A program made the position numbers and the translations under genes. The notes beneath the pieces were generated by a model. The model ran no database searches, had not been told where the DNA came from, and saw nothing but the letters and a program-made list of their open reading frames with translations. This document shows, piece after piece, positions 50,802 through 60,463 of a stretch of DNA of 64,000 bases. Location: NCBI GenBank assembly GCA_903642325.1, contig CAHJWM010000014.1, positions 1 through 64,000 of the forward strand, written 5' to 3'. This DNA comes from Myxococcales bacterium (GTDB taxonomy: Bacteria; Myxococcota_A; Polyangia; Polyangiales; Polyangiaceae). Numbering within the stretch: position 1 is the first letter of the stretch; the number at the start of each line of letters is the position of its first letter.

Positions 50802-51554
50802 TCACTTGCAGGCACATTTCGTCTGCGAATCGACCGAGCACGTCGCAATTGAATACACCCCGCTGAGTGCGCTGCCCGTCGGCCCACCATACTGATCGAT
50901 GACCGGGCGACAGGTAGCGTTCGTGTAACAGGCCAGGTCCTGACAGCCGGTTTTTTGGACGCATGTTAAAATCTGCGTGCACCCGACGTTCGAAAGACAG
51001 CTCGCGAGCTGCGACGAGCACGCGTTACACAGACATTTGTCACAGGCGTCGCTCGCAATGGACACGCACGCAGCGACGATCGCGCCGGTGCCCCCAGCGC
51101 CGATACCTCCAAACCCAGCCACGTTGGACGCGCCGCCACCGGACGTTCCGCCGACGCCTGGCATTCCACCGACGCCTGGCGTTCCACCGACGCCCGGCGT
51201 CCCACCGACGCCTGTCATTCCGCCGACGCCCGGCGTCCCACCGACGCCTGTCATTCCGCCGACGCTCGGCATTCCGCCGACGCTTGGCATTCCGCCGGTC
51301 GCCGGCGCGCCGCCCTCGGGCGCGCCGGCGACATTGGCCGCACCGCCGAAGCCCGAAACCCCGCTGCTGACTCCAACGCCGGCTTTGCCACCGCCGCGCC
51401 TGCCGCCAACCCCGGTTGTCCCGCCGTTACCAGCGCCGCCGGACGAGCTCAACTGACCCGGCCCGTCCTGATTATTATACAAGGAATCAGTGCGGCCCCC
51501 GCAGCCCGAGAACGCGAGCAAACCGAGTAACAGATACGCAGTGCCGCGAATCAT
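50802..51554 (-). CDS. Gly-rich repeat lipoprotein with Cys-rich C-terminal domain
   Basis: A 250-aa lipoprotein. The lipobox FSGC gives Cys18. Residues about 25-165 are Gly-rich and include eight copies of a six-residue unit of the type GG[MT]x[GS]V, encoded by an 18-nt tandem repeat. The C-terminal ~90 residues hold many cysteines (for example CDKCLCNAC, CLSNVGC, CKACK-like endings), probably disulfide-bonded. Similar Gly-rich plus Cys-rich lipoproteins are common in Polyangiales and are taken to be surface proteins. The repeat number may vary between strains. Confidence 0.8.
   Translation of the reverse strand: MIRGTAYLLLGLLAFSGCGGRTDSLYNNQDGPGQLSSSGGAGNGGTTGVGGRRGGGKAGVGVSSGVSGFGGAANVAGAPEGGAPATGGMPSVGGMPSVGGMTGVGGTPGVGGMTGVGGTPGVGGTPGVGGMPGVGGTSGGGASNVAGFGGIGAGGTGAIVAACVSIASDACDKCLCNACSSQLASCLSNVGCTQILTCVQKTGCQDLACYTNATCRPVIDQYGGPTGSALSGVYSIATCSVDSQTKCACK
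51151..51294 (-). repeat. 18-nt tandem repeat, eight units, inside the Gly-rich lipoprotein gene
   Basis: Eight consecutive 18-base units of the type CCGACGCCTGGCATTCCA (plus-strand reading) span 144 bases exactly. Units 3 and 5 are identical, and units 4 and 6 are identical, so a 36-base pair was duplicated recently. Length change by whole units keeps the reading frame. Confidence 0.95.
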
Positions 51555-51769
51555 CGTTCAGAAAGGATACGCGGTTTCCCTCACTGCGCCAGAAGTAGGG
51601 GCCGGCGCCGCAATCGGCTCATCAGCAGCCTCACCTGCAAAGCCGACGGCTTCGAACCGCACGACACAATTCCAGCCTCGCCGTGGTTTGGCGATGAGCT
51701 CAAGAGGCGCAAAACGCCGCTCCACCCCCGACGCTGAATGTTAGCGTCCGCCGAGTGGAGGTAACGCCC
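51555..51769. other. Divergent promoter region
   Basis: 215 bases between the minus-strand lipoprotein gene and the plus-strand MYXO-CTERM gene. It should hold promoters for both. No clear operator or hairpin was seen. Confidence 0.35.
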
Positions 51770-52606
51770 TTGTCGATTCGCATGCCCGTATCTGTCCGCT
51801 GGTCGTTCGTCATCGCGCTGATCCTGGTCAGCCTCGCAGCCGCTGGCCTCGCCAGCGCGGCCGGTCGCGCCGAGTGGAAGGGCAAGACCTTCAAAGAACG
51901 CGATGACAAGGCGTGGCGCCTCGAGGTGGCGATCTACCTACCGCACGCGCCCGACGTGCCGCACGTGCCCATGAAGTTCGAGTTCCAACCCGAGGTCTAC
52001 TACGAACGCGATATGATAGACGGCGACAAGCTCGTCGAGCATAAAGTGCCGCTCGAAAATCGTCAGGCGCTGATCGAAAGCGTCGATGTCGGTTTCTTGG
52101 ACTCGGGCAGCGGAAAGATCGAATCGCGCACGCGCTTCACGTTCAAGCTGACGCGCGCGCACGGCTACGAGGCGGGCGAGTACAAAGTGACTATTCACGA
52201 CGGCCGCAACGACCAAGCCGTCGGTGGCCCCACCACACTGATTTTCGACGGTGATAACGAGGTCATCGATCGGCGAGCGATGGTCTTCAGCGGCGGGGAG
52301 AAGAAAAAGAAGGCGGACGCGCCCAAAACGGACGCCGACGACAAGGCCTCCGCGGGAGACAAAAAGACCGAATCGGATTCGGCCGATCGAGAGAGCGCGG
52401 CTTCGGCCGCCGACGCAGAGGCGGACAAGGCTCAAGAAAAGCCGAGTGAAGAGCAGGGTACGATCAAGGAAAAGCCTGGCGGCTGCGGTTGCCGGTTGGC
52501 TGACGCCGGTCCGAACCGCGGCGCAGGCGAAGCGCTCGCCGGATGCGCGCTTGCCGCGGCCGTGCTGAGCCGGCGCCGCACGCGCCGCTCGAGCTTAGCC
52601 CGATAA
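51770..52606 (+). CDS. Secreted protein with MYXO-CTERM sorting tail
   Basis: A 278-aa exported protein. The start is taken as TTG at 51770, because GGAGGT lies 7 bases before it; GTG at 51755 would put that site inside the gene, and ATG at 51782 is too far from it. The signal peptide (VRWSFVIALILVSLAAAGLASA) precedes a beta domain to ~residue 165 (KAWRLEVAIYL, KFEFQPEVYYERDM), a long Lys/Asp/Ala/Glu-rich disordered linker, and a terminal tail with GGCGCRL, a hydrophobic Ala/Leu stretch and SRRRTRRS. That tail is the MYXO-CTERM pattern, by which a myxosortase processes and anchors surface proteins. It overlaps the convergent aminotransferase gene by 12 bases. Confidence 0.78.
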   Translation: MSIRMPVSVRWSFVIALILVSLAAAGLASAAGRAEWKGKTFKERDDKAWRLEVAIYLPHAPDVPHVPMKFEFQPEVYYERDMIDGDKLVEHKVPLENRQALIESVDVGFLDSGSGKIESRTRFTFKLTRAHGYEAGEYKVTIHDGRNDQAVGGPTTLIFDGDNEVIDRRAMVFSGGEKKKKADAPKTDADDKASAGDKKTESDSADRESAASAADAEADKAQEKPSEEQGTIKEKPGGCGCRLADAGPNRGAGEALAGCALAAAVLSRRRTRRSSLAR

Positions 52607-53764
52607 ATTGCGCACGCGCTCCGCGATCAGCGCGATACCGAGCGCAAACGTAGACTCGTCGGTGATCAAGCTCAGCACCAGTAGCGCGCCTTCGGAAAAG
52701 TCGTAGAAAAATCCGGGCTGAGTCAGCACGCCGTCCTGTTCGAGTAACAGCAGCGCCCACGCGCCGTCCTCGAACAGTGCCGGTAGGCGCAGCGTCGCAT
52801 ACCAGCCCCCTTCCAGGAATAATGGGTGTGCCGCAGAGTCACGGAACGCCGTACACAGCGCGGCGAAGTTTCGACGAATGCGGGCGTTCAGCGCCGCCGT
52901 CACGCCGGCGCGCGTGGACAAGATTGCCGGCAACGCCCACTGCACTGGCGTGTTGGGCGACAAGAAGGTGTCGGCCACCAGCTCCAGCCTCGACAGGGCG
53001 GCGGCCAGCGGAGCGGCCGGCCCAGCCGCGCCCAACCAGGCCAATTTCAGCTGCGGCAGTGCGGCCATCTTGGACAGGCCGCCGAGCGCAAATGCCAAGA
53101 CGTCGTCCGTTCGCAACACGGACCCGGCCCGGCGCACGTCGGGCTCGAGGGCAAAGTCTGCAAACACTTCGTCCGAGATCAGCGGTAATCCAAAGCTCTC
53201 GAGCCGCGTCAGCTCGTTTTGCTTCAAGAACGAACCGGTGGGGTTATTGGGGCTCACGAGCACGATGGCGCGCGTGCGCGGTCCAATACCGCGCGCCACG
53301 GAATCGAAATCGATATGCCACGCGCCGTCATAAGCTAGCCGGTACGGCACCGCCACCACGCTTTCAAGCGTCAACAAGTGCTCGAACAAGGGGTAGCTCG
53401 GCTGAGGAATCAAGACCTCGTCGCCCGGATCGCACAATAGCTTCAACAGAAAAGCGTACGCTTCGCTCGTGCTCGAGGTGAGCACAATTCGCTCGATCGA
53501 CACTTCGCAGCCGGCCCCGCGCATCAGTCCTTGAACGGCCGAGCGCGCGCTGGGCAATCCAAACGACGAGGGCTCGTACACCAAAGACCGTGGGTCACTC
53601 AGCGCGGAAAGCAAGCCGGGCCCCTCGTACGGGAGATCGGTCAGCGTCGGGTTGGACTGAGTTAGATCACACACGCCCAGGCCGGCGGCGCGCCGCTGCC
53701 GAAGCGCGCGGGAAAGCTGGTTGGGCTCGGCCTCGTGCGCGGTACGCCGCGAAAACATGGCCAT
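52595..53764 (-). CDS. Class I/II PLP-dependent aminotransferase
   Basis: A 389-aa aspartate-aminotransferase-fold enzyme. Fold type I features are QSNPTLTDLPY near the start, SSTSEAYAFLLKLLCDPGDEVLIPQPSYPLFEH, SPNNPTGSFL, the ISDEVFADFAL Asp that binds the pyridine N, and the Schiff-base Lys in GGLSKMAALPQLKLAWLG. The C-terminal domain is complete. The substrate is unknown; alanine or aromatic aminotransferase is plausible. The ATG at 53764 (MAMFSRRTAH) or the one at 53758 is taken; the open frame upstream reads into the promoter region of ilvE. It is convergent with the MYXO-CTERM gene and divergent from ilvE. Confidence 0.88.
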   Translation of the reverse strand: MAMFSRRTAHEAEPNQLSRALRQRRAAGLGVCDLTQSNPTLTDLPYEGPGLLSALSDPRSLVYEPSSFGLPSARSAVQGLMRGAGCEVSIERIVLTSSTSEAYAFLLKLLCDPGDEVLIPQPSYPLFEHLLTLESVVAVPYRLAYDGAWHIDFDSVARGIGPRTRAIVLVSPNNPTGSFLKQNELTRLESFGLPLISDEVFADFALEPDVRRAGSVLRTDDVLAFALGGLSKMAALPQLKLAWLGAAGPAAPLAAALSRLELVADTFLSPNTPVQWALPAILSTRAGVTAALNARIRRNFAALCTAFRDSAAHPLFLEGGWYATLRLPALFEDGAWALLLLEQDGVLTQPGFFYDFSEGALLVLSLITDESTFALGIALIAERVRNLSG

Positions 53765-53835
53765 CCTCGGCTCGAAAAGGTAGCGCAGTTCGCGGCCCGC
53801 CTTGACCTGATTGATCTCTCTGTGTCGAATGCGCC

Positions 53836-54822
53836 ATGGCACTCGAATGGCCGAACTTCGATGGCGTACCCGAGGACGATTCACTGACCTCCTCACGCCC
53901 GCGCGGCCAGAAGCTCGCACGTTTTCTGTGGTGGGACGGTGAGATACGCGAATCGGACGAGCTAAGCGTACACTATTACGCGAACGCGCTGCACTACGGC
54001 ACCGCCGTCTTCGAGGGCATCCGGGTTTACCCGACGCGACGAGGCGCCGTACTGGTCAGATTGCGCGAGCACATCGAACGGCTGCTGTCGTCCGCGCGCC
54101 TGTACGGTATGAAGGTCCCGTTCAGCGCGGACGAGCTCACACGCGCGGCGATCGAGGTCACCCGGCGCAATGGCACTCAAAATGGGTACCTGCGCCCGCT
54201 GGCCTATTTCGCAGAAGGGCCGATAGACCTCCGTCCGAAGAAAGAGTGCCAAGTCCGAGCGTTCATTGCCGTGCGCGAGCTCGGCACGTTCCTCGGTGAA
54301 GATGCGTTACGGAACGGCGTACGCATCATGATTTCCAGTTGGCGTAAATTCCACCACACCATGCTGCCAACCATGGCCAAAGCCAGCGGCCACTATGCCA
54401 ACAGCGTGCTTGCCGCACACGAAGCGCTCGATCACGGCTTCGACGACGCGATCCTGCTCAACCAAGACGGCACGGTGGCGAGCGCAACGGGGCAGAACGT
54501 ATTCTTCGCGAAAGCCGGTATGCTGTTCACGAATGACGAGACTTCGTCGATCGTGCCCGGCATCACGCGCGACTGCATCTTGGACCTAGCCCGCGAGCAT
54601 CAGGTTCCCATCACCATACGCGCGTTTACGCGGGAGGACTTGATGCGTGCGGATGAGGTCTTTTTTACGGGCACCGCCGCCGAGGTGACACCCGTCCGTG
54701 AGCTCGATGGCACGGTTTTCAAGACCGGCAAGAAGACGCTCGGAGCGTTTTTTCAACGTGCCTACCTGCGCGCCGTGACCGGAAAAGACGAGTCGCGCGC
54801 CGCCTGGCTAACGCGCATCTAG
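53836..54822 (+). CDS. ilvE: Branched-chain amino acid aminotransferase
   Basis: A 328-aa fold-type IV PLP enzyme that transfers amino groups between 2-oxoglutarate and leucine, isoleucine or valine. Visible motifs are LSVHYYANALHYGTAVFEGIRVY, YLRPLAYF, the Lys-bearing segment TMAKASGHYANSVLAAHEAL, LLNQDGTVASATGQNVFF, PGITRDCILDLA and EVFFTGTAAEVTPV. All key residues of the group are present and the length is normal. It is divergent from another PLP aminotransferase 71 bases away. Confidence 0.95.
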   Translation: MALEWPNFDGVPEDDSLTSSRPRGQKLARFLWWDGEIRESDELSVHYYANALHYGTAVFEGIRVYPTRRGAVLVRLREHIERLLSSARLYGMKVPFSADELTRAAIEVTRRNGTQNGYLRPLAYFAEGPIDLRPKKECQVRAFIAVRELGTFLGEDALRNGVRIMISSWRKFHHTMLPTMAKASGHYANSVLAAHEALDHGFDDAILLNQDGTVASATGQNVFFAKAGMLFTNDETSSIVPGITRDCILDLAREHQVPITIRAFTREDLMRADEVFFTGTAAEVTPVRELDGTVFKTGKKTLGAFFQRAYLRAVTGKDESRAAWLTRI

Positions 54823-54952
54823 CCGCAAACCGTGGCATGTCGCGGTCCCTCGCACTCGAACGCAGGCAGGGGCCAAAAATCGGTCTCGAGAATTGTTTTC
54901 GCGCGCATCGCTGCCGATTTTAGGCCGATCCGGACGCGAGCGGCGAGGGGCT

Positions 54953-57900
54953 TCAGTCCGGCAAGGCCTCGGGATCCAATTCCAGCACGGGCGTGTCGAG
55001 CTTGGTGCGCCGCATGACCTCGTTCACCAGTGAAGGAAAGTGACTGGCCGCGTAGGTTGCCGCGGTGGACGCGCCAACTGCGGTAGCCCAACCGAGGGGG
55101 CCGACTGGACGACAACCGAGCAAGTGACTCAAACCCGGCGTTTGCACGATGCCCGCGAGCAACGCGGCCGAGGTCAGGCTCGTGATCAGAACCGGTCGAC
55201 TGAAACGCCCCGAGACCAGCGTTTGACCGAGTTGAGATCCAACTAGCGCCAGCAGCCCAATCGTATTGGCGTTGGCTCGCGTGCCGGTGAAACGCCCGAT
55301 CACCCATGCCGAGCTGGCCCCCAAGGTAGTGACGACGGCACGAGCCGCGATCTCGCGGTTGAGCGCTTTTCCGAGGGACGCCTCCGGGCCTTCTTCAGCC
55401 AGCGAGCTCAACGCCGCGGCGGACGGCGGACGGAGCGCGATAGCCATTGCCGGTGCCACGTCCGTGAGCAAGTTCACGAGCAGAAGCTGACGAGCGTTCA
55501 ACGGAGGGCGACCGCTGATCAGGCCGGCTCCGAGCGTGAAGCCAATTTCGCCCAGATTTCCTCCGATCAGAATGGACACGGCGTCCCGCACCGACGCCCA
55601 CATCGCCCGGCCCTCGATCACGGCTACCACCAGCGTTTCGATGCGCTCGTCGGTGAGCACGATGTCGGCGGCGGCCCGCGCCGCGGAGGTGCTGCCCTCA
55701 CCGATGGCGATGCCCACATTCGACAGGCGGATTGCCGGAGCGTCGTTGGCTCCGTCGCCGACCATGGCCACGACGCGGCCAGCGCGCTGCAGTGCCCTCA
55801 CCACACGCACCTTCTGAGCGGGCGTGACCCGGGCAAATACGCCAATGGCTTTGATTCGGCGATCGAGCTGGTCGTCCGTCAGGTCCGTCAGCTCGCTGCC
55901 GCTGATCACGGCGCGGCCGTCGAGCAAATGGACCTCGTGTGCAACGGCCTCCGCCGTGCTCGGGTGATCGCCGGTCAGCATCACTACTTCCACGCCGGCC
56001 GCCCGCAGATCAGAAACCGCCTGCGCCGACGAAGACCGTACGGGATCGCTGAAGGCGATGAAGCCGCGAAACATCATCCCTTCCAGCCGGCTCAAGTCGG
56101 ACGCGTCCTGCGGCACGGATTCGCGCTCGGCCACCGCCAGCACGCGCAAGCCACGTCGGCCGAATTCGCGCGCCTTGGCCAGTAATTCAGCGCGGAGCGC
56201 GCGATCGAGCGGGATGCGCTCGGCGCCGCGCCGCCAGTGCTCGGCCATCGGGATGATCGCTTCTGGCGAGCCCTTGACCGCCACCAACGAGCGCTCGGCC
56301 GAACGATAGCGCACCGCCTGGTAAGCGCGCCCGGCCGCGAACGGCAGCTCGTCATCGCGCGCCATGCCCTGCTCGTGGGCCGTGATTTCACGCGCGGCGC
56401 CGGCACGCGTCAGCGCCGCGTCCGTCGGGTCTTGTGCGGTAGGTCCCAGACGCAGGTCGGGCGCGGCGCGGAGCGCGGCACCGAGCACGCTCCTGCCCGT
56501 GTCTGATAGCGCCGCGATCGCCGTCATGTCCTCGCCGTCCGACACGAAGCTCAGCTCGACGCGGCCCTCGGTCAGCGTGCCAGTCTTGTCGATACACAAG
56601 ACATCGACGCGCCCGAGCGCTTCGATGCTGCGCGCGTTGCGCACGAGCGCGCCGTGCTTCGATAGCCGGTCGGCCGCCGCGAGCTGGGCCGCCGTAGCCA
56701 AAAGGGGTAGGCCTTCGGGCACCGACGCCACCGCCAAGCTCACGCCCGTGCCCACGAGGTCTTCTAGCTTTCGCCCGCGCAAGAGGCCCGCCCCGATCAC
56801 CCCGATGCCCGCGCCCAACGCGATCGGACCGGTCAGGTTAATCAGGGACTTCATTCGTCTTTCGACGCCGCCACGGCTGGGATCGCGTTTGGATGCGCTC
56901 GACCCGCGGCGTGCCTCGGTCTCATCACCGATGGCGACCACCACGGCCGTGGCGCGCCCGGCCGCCAGCGCCGTACCCTCGAACAGCATCGAGCTGCGAT
57001 CGGCTACATGGGGCTCGAACGAGGTTGCCACGCTCTTTTTCACAGGCAACGACTCGCCGGTCAGACTCGAGGCGTCGACCTCGAGCGACTCGGCTTCGAT
57101 CAGACGGCAGTCTGCCGGCACGACGTCGCCCGCCGCCAACACGATCACGTCACCGCGCACGAGCTCGCTGGCGTCCACCTCGTTCAGCTCTGCACCGCGG
57201 CGAACGAGGGCGCGCCGACGCGCCCCGCGTGACAGTTCCCGGATTCGACGCTCGGTGCGAAAGCGTTGAACGCCGCCGATCACCGAGTTGAGTACGACCA
57301 CGCCGCCCACCATGGCCGCGTCGCCGAAAGAGCCCACGGCAGCCGACAGGCCGGCGCCGGCGGCGAGCAATGGTGCCAGCGGGTTGAAAAGCTCGTCCGT
57401 AATGTTTTCTCCGAGCTCGGCCACGGCGGAGCGGCGGGCCAGCGGTCGGTGACGGCGGCTGAGAGCGTCCCGGCGCAGCAGGCCCTCGCGCGAGGTAGCG
57501 AGCTTTTTCAACACGCCCTCGGCTTCGAGGGCGTGCCAAGGAGTGCGGTCTCGGGGCGCGGGCAGCGCGCGGCGCGCAAGCTTCACCGACCCGCGCACGC
57601 CGTTCAACATCGAGATCACGGAGGCAGCGTTGACGACCGCGATCACCCGCCGACCGGTCAGCGGCAAGACGCCGCCCGCCGAGACGAGTGCGCCCAGCGT
57701 AGCCGCGCCCAGCGCGATGTTTACGCTTTGCTTGGATACTTGGCGCGCGACTACGCAGGCATGAATCAAGAAGCGCACGTCCGATAAATCATCGCGGCAG
57801 ATGATATGCGCGCCCCAGGGCGTCACTTCCCCCTCGCGCATCAGACCGATGGCGCAGTCGGCCGCTGCCAAGCCTTTGGAAGCGCCCGTACCAACCACGC

Positions 57901-59350
57901 AGACCGTGCGCCCTTCACGCTGCAAGCGGCGGATCCCGCGCACGAAGCCATGGCCTTCGGGCACGGTATCGTCGGCGGCGATGCCTTGCAGGACGGCTTC
58001 GTCGTTGGAAGCGATCACCACGCGCATTTGGGCTTCGTGGGCCGCCGCGATCAGCTCGTCTATTCCGGTCTGGGGGATCAGATCGACTTCGGCGGCAGCC
58101 ACGAGAGCACTGCCGTGCATCAAGCCGAAGACGATGCCACCGCGAGCCCCCAAGCCCGGAGTATGTTGAGAAAGCTCCGGGGGCACGGCTACGTCGAGCA
58201 CGCCGAGCGGCGCGAGCGTATAGTCGCCCGCACGCCTGAGATCGATCGGCCGCTCCACGTCGAGCAACTGACCAATCACGCGCCGGGCTTCCACCTCGTC
58301 GCCCTCACCGGTGACCACCACGTTGCGGATTTCGAGTCGGTCGCGCGCCACTAAGTCTCCCTGCAGGACCAAGCAGTCGATGCGGTCGAGCTTGCGGAGG
58401 GCCTCTGGGTTCACGACCAAGGTTTGACGCTTGGAGAGCGCGCGACCGAGGTCCGCCGCAAAGGCATCACGACCCAGCCGCGCGGGCGTCGGTAAACCAC
58501 CGAACAGCGCTGCCACCGCGCGTTGGACGCTGCGCGTGCTCAAAAAGCTCACCGCAAAGCCCCCGAGCGAGACGACCCAGGCTCGGTCAGCGTACTCCTC
58601 GATTGGCCCGCGCGGCAGCGCGCGGGGCCGGGCCTCGGGCAGGACCTCGTCCAGACGATGTTCGACCTGCGACTGGCACAACTCGGCCTCGCGCTGTGCC
58701 CAGATCCGTGAGCGCGATTCAGCCTCGGCAAGCAGGGTCAGTTTGTGCAAGCCCTCCACGAACGCGCTGCCTGGCCGTTGCGCCGCGCCCTGCGCCACGG
58801 CCGCGGCCACGTGCAGCATCAGTTCGGCTCGGAGCGGGCCGAGCCGCTCCTCGGCCACACGGCGCAGGCGATCCGTCGACTGCACGACTGCAACCAACGC
58901 CGCGAGTGTGCCGCCCACGCGCGAGGCCGGAATCGGCGAAAACCTCAAGCCCAAGCCCACGACCACGCCTAAGCTATCCGCCAGGAGCCCGAGTCTCAGG
59001 CGCTCCGCCGTCTCGCGATCCGCGGGGTGCTCCCACGGCTCGTCGCGAAATGGCGCCTCTTGCACGTCGGCTATGCGCTCGGCCGCCTCCACGACCTCCA
59101 CTAGCTCGGGCAGCGTGAAGGCGTCTGGCTCGAACGATACGATCACCCGTCGGGAGTGGGGATTGATTTCGACCCATTCGACCCGCGTGAGCAACTTGAA
59201 GCCGAGCTCGGTCTGACGAGCGAACGTCGCAAGCTCGCTCGCCGACAGCTCGCGGAATTCGATGTGCGCGCGCGTGCGGCCGATCCAGGAACGGCGTGAG
59301 CGCTCGGAAAGGAGCCGACGGAGCGACCCGAACAAGCCTGAGACTCCCAT
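54953..59350 (-). CDS. Giant tandem P-type ATPase (CtpH/CtpI-like), N-terminal half degenerate
   Basis: A 1465-aa membrane cation transporter. The N-terminal ~620 residues look like an inactive P-type half: a metal-binding-like ferredoxin fold without CxxC (about 28-90), a DKTGTLT-like place near residue 328 that reads LQGDLVARD, and a degenerate GDGxND region. The C-terminal half is complete: TGES at 764-767, the ion-site motif PEGLP at 878-882, the phosphorylated Asp921 in DKTGTLT, GDGANDAP with Asp1199, and NLLTD near the end. PEGLP resembles P2-type (Ca2+-like) pumps. The arrangement matches mycobacterial CtpH/CtpI. The transported ion is unknown. The start at 59350 lies 4 bases after the pip gene. 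Confidence 0.9.
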   Translation of the reverse strand: MGVSGLFGSLRRLLSERSRRSWIGRTRAHIEFRELSASELATFARQTELGFKLLTRVEWVEINPHSRRVIVSFEPDAFTLPELVEVVEAAERIADVQEAPFRDEPWEHPADRETAERLRLGLLADSLGVVVGLGLRFSPIPASRVGGTLAALVAVVQSTDRLRRVAEERLGPLRAELMLHVAAAVAQGAAQRPGSAFVEGLHKLTLLAEAESRSRIWAQREAELCQSQVEHRLDEVLPEARPRALPRGPIEEYADRAWVVSLGGFAVSFLSTRSVQRAVAALFGGLPTPARLGRDAFAADLGRALSKRQTLVVNPEALRKLDRIDCLVLQGDLVARDRLEIRNVVVTGEGDEVEARRVIGQLLDVERPIDLRRAGDYTLAPLGVLDVAVPPELSQHTPGLGARGGIVFGLMHGSALVAAAEVDLIPQTGIDELIAAAHEAQMRVVIASNDEAVLQGIAADDTVPEGHGFVRGIRRLQREGRTVCVVGTGASKGLAAADCAIGLMREGEVTPWGAHIICRDDLSDVRFLIHACVVARQVSKQSVNIALGAATLGALVSAGGVLPLTGRRVIAVVNAASVISMLNGVRGSVKLARRALPAPRDRTPWHALEAEGVLKKLATSREGLLRRDALSRRHRPLARRSAVAELGENITDELFNPLAPLLAAGAGLSAAVGSFGDAAMVGGVVVLNSVIGGVQRFRTERRIRELSRGARRRALVRRGAELNEVDASELVRGDVIVLAAGDVVPADCRLIEAESLEVDASSLTGESLPVKKSVATSFEPHVADRSSMLFEGTALAAGRATAVVVAIGDETEARRGSSASKRDPSRGGVERRMKSLINLTGPIALGAGIGVIGAGLLRGRKLEDLVGTGVSLAVASVPEGLPLLATAAQLAAADRLSKHGALVRNARSIEALGRVDVLCIDKTGTLTEGRVELSFVSDGEDMTAIAALSDTGRSVLGAALRAAPDLRLGPTAQDPTDAALTRAGAAREITAHEQGMARDDELPFAAGRAYQAVRYRSAERSLVAVKGSPEAIIPMAEHWRRGAERIPLDRALRAELLAKAREFGRRGLRVLAVAERESVPQDASDLSRLEGMMFRGFIAFSDPVRSSSAQAVSDLRAAGVEVVMLTGDHPSTAEAVAHEVHLLDGRAVISGSELTDLTDDQLDRRIKAIGVFARVTPAQKVRVVRALQRAGRVVAMVGDGANDAPAIRLSNVGIAIGEGSTSAARAAADIVLTDERIETLVVAVIEGRAMWASVRDAVSILIGGNLGEIGFTLGAGLISGRPPLNARQLLLVNLLTDVAPAMAIALRPPSAAALSSLAEEGPEASLGKALNREIAARAVVTTLGASSAWVIGRFTGTRANANTIGLLALVGSQLGQTLVSGRFSRPVLITSLTSAALLAGIVQTPGLSHLLGCRPVGPLGWATAVGASTAATYAASHFPSLVNEVMRRTKLDTPVLELDPEALPD

Positions 59351-59354
59351 CCGG

Positions 59355-60308
59355 TCAGCTTCCCGCAAAGCGGTCGGTTGCGGAAATCAATTCGTGCACC
59401 GTACCGAGCTCGTACGCGGAATGTCCGGAATCGGGTACGACACGGAAGTCGGCTTCGGGAAACGCGCGAGACAGCTCCCAAGCACTCTTCAGTGGGCAGA
59501 CTACGTCGTATCGACCTTGAATGATCACGGTCGGAATATTGCGGAGGCGCGTGACGTCATCGAGCAGCTGGTTCTCGTGCGCGAGAAAGCCGCGGTGCAC
59601 GAAGTAGTGGCACTCGATGCGAGCGAACGCGAGACTGAACTCGTCGCCGGCGCAGCTCTTGATGTACTCGTCGTCCTGCAGCAGATTGCTCGTGCTCGCT
59701 TCCCACACGCTCCACGCGCGCGCGGCTTCCTGACGCACGAACGCATTTTCGGAAGTGAGGCGGCGGTGATAAGCCGAGATCAGGTCACCACGCTCGGCCA
59801 ACGGAATGACCGCCAAATATTTTTGCCATGCGTCGGGGAATAGCAAGCTAGTCCCGTGCTGATAAAACCACTCGAGCTCCCAGCGCCGCAATAAAAAGAT
59901 GCCGCGCAGCACGAGCTCCGTCACGCGCGACGGGTGCGTTTCCGCGTACGCGAGCCCGAGTGAGCTGCCCCATGAGCCACCGAACACGAGCCAACTGTCG
60001 ATGCCCAAGTGTAAGCGTAGCGCCTCGATATCCGATACCAAGTGCCACGTCGTATTGTCTACCAATGAGGCGTGCGGCTTGCTCTTGCCGCAGCCCCGTT
60101 GGTCGAAGAGCACGATGCGATATTTTTCGGGGTCGAAGAAGCGACGCTGCCTCGGGCTCGTGCCTCCACCCGGTCCACCGTGCAGCAGTACCGCCGGCTT
60201 GCCGCGTGGGTTACCCGACTCCTCGAAGTAGATCGAGTGCTCCGGCGACACGTCCAGGTAGCCGGCACGGTAGGGCTGAATCTCGGGGTAGAACGTGCGC
60301 CGGCTCAT
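59355..60308 (-). CDS. pip: Proline iminopeptidase
   Basis: A 317-aa alpha/beta hydrolase of peptidase family S33 that removes N-terminal Pro from peptides. The oxyanion motif HGGPGGG near residue 43, FDQRGCGKS, the nucleophile elbow GGSWGS near residue 111, the catalytic Asp region GRYDVVCP and the late His in DSGHSAYE are all present. The length is that of the bacterial enzyme. It lies directly upstream of the P-type ATPase (4 bases), so the two may share a transcript. Confidence 0.93.
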   Translation of the reverse strand: MSRRTFYPEIQPYRAGYLDVSPEHSIYFEESGNPRGKPAVLLHGGPGGGTSPRQRRFFDPEKYRIVLFDQRGCGKSKPHASLVDNTTWHLVSDIEALRLHLGIDSWLVFGGSWGSSLGLAYAETHPSRVTELVLRGIFLLRRWELEWFYQHGTSLLFPDAWQKYLAVIPLAERGDLISAYHRRLTSENAFVRQEAARAWSVWEASTSNLLQDDEYIKSCAGDEFSLAFARIECHYFVHRGFLAHENQLLDDVTRLRNIPTVIIQGRYDVVCPLKSAWELSRAFPEADFRVVPDSGHSAYELGTVHELISATDRFAGS

Positions 60309-60463
60309 GGTCGATAACGAAGCTCGATTCTAGCGCTAGAAGACTGATGTTCTTCGAGAATATCCAAGCGGCCCGCGATCGGCTCGCCGCAACACGATTA
60401 GGTTAGGAGACGGCGCGATGGCCTACAAGTGCGGCCCCCCTCGACAAATGATAGGCAGCGGCG

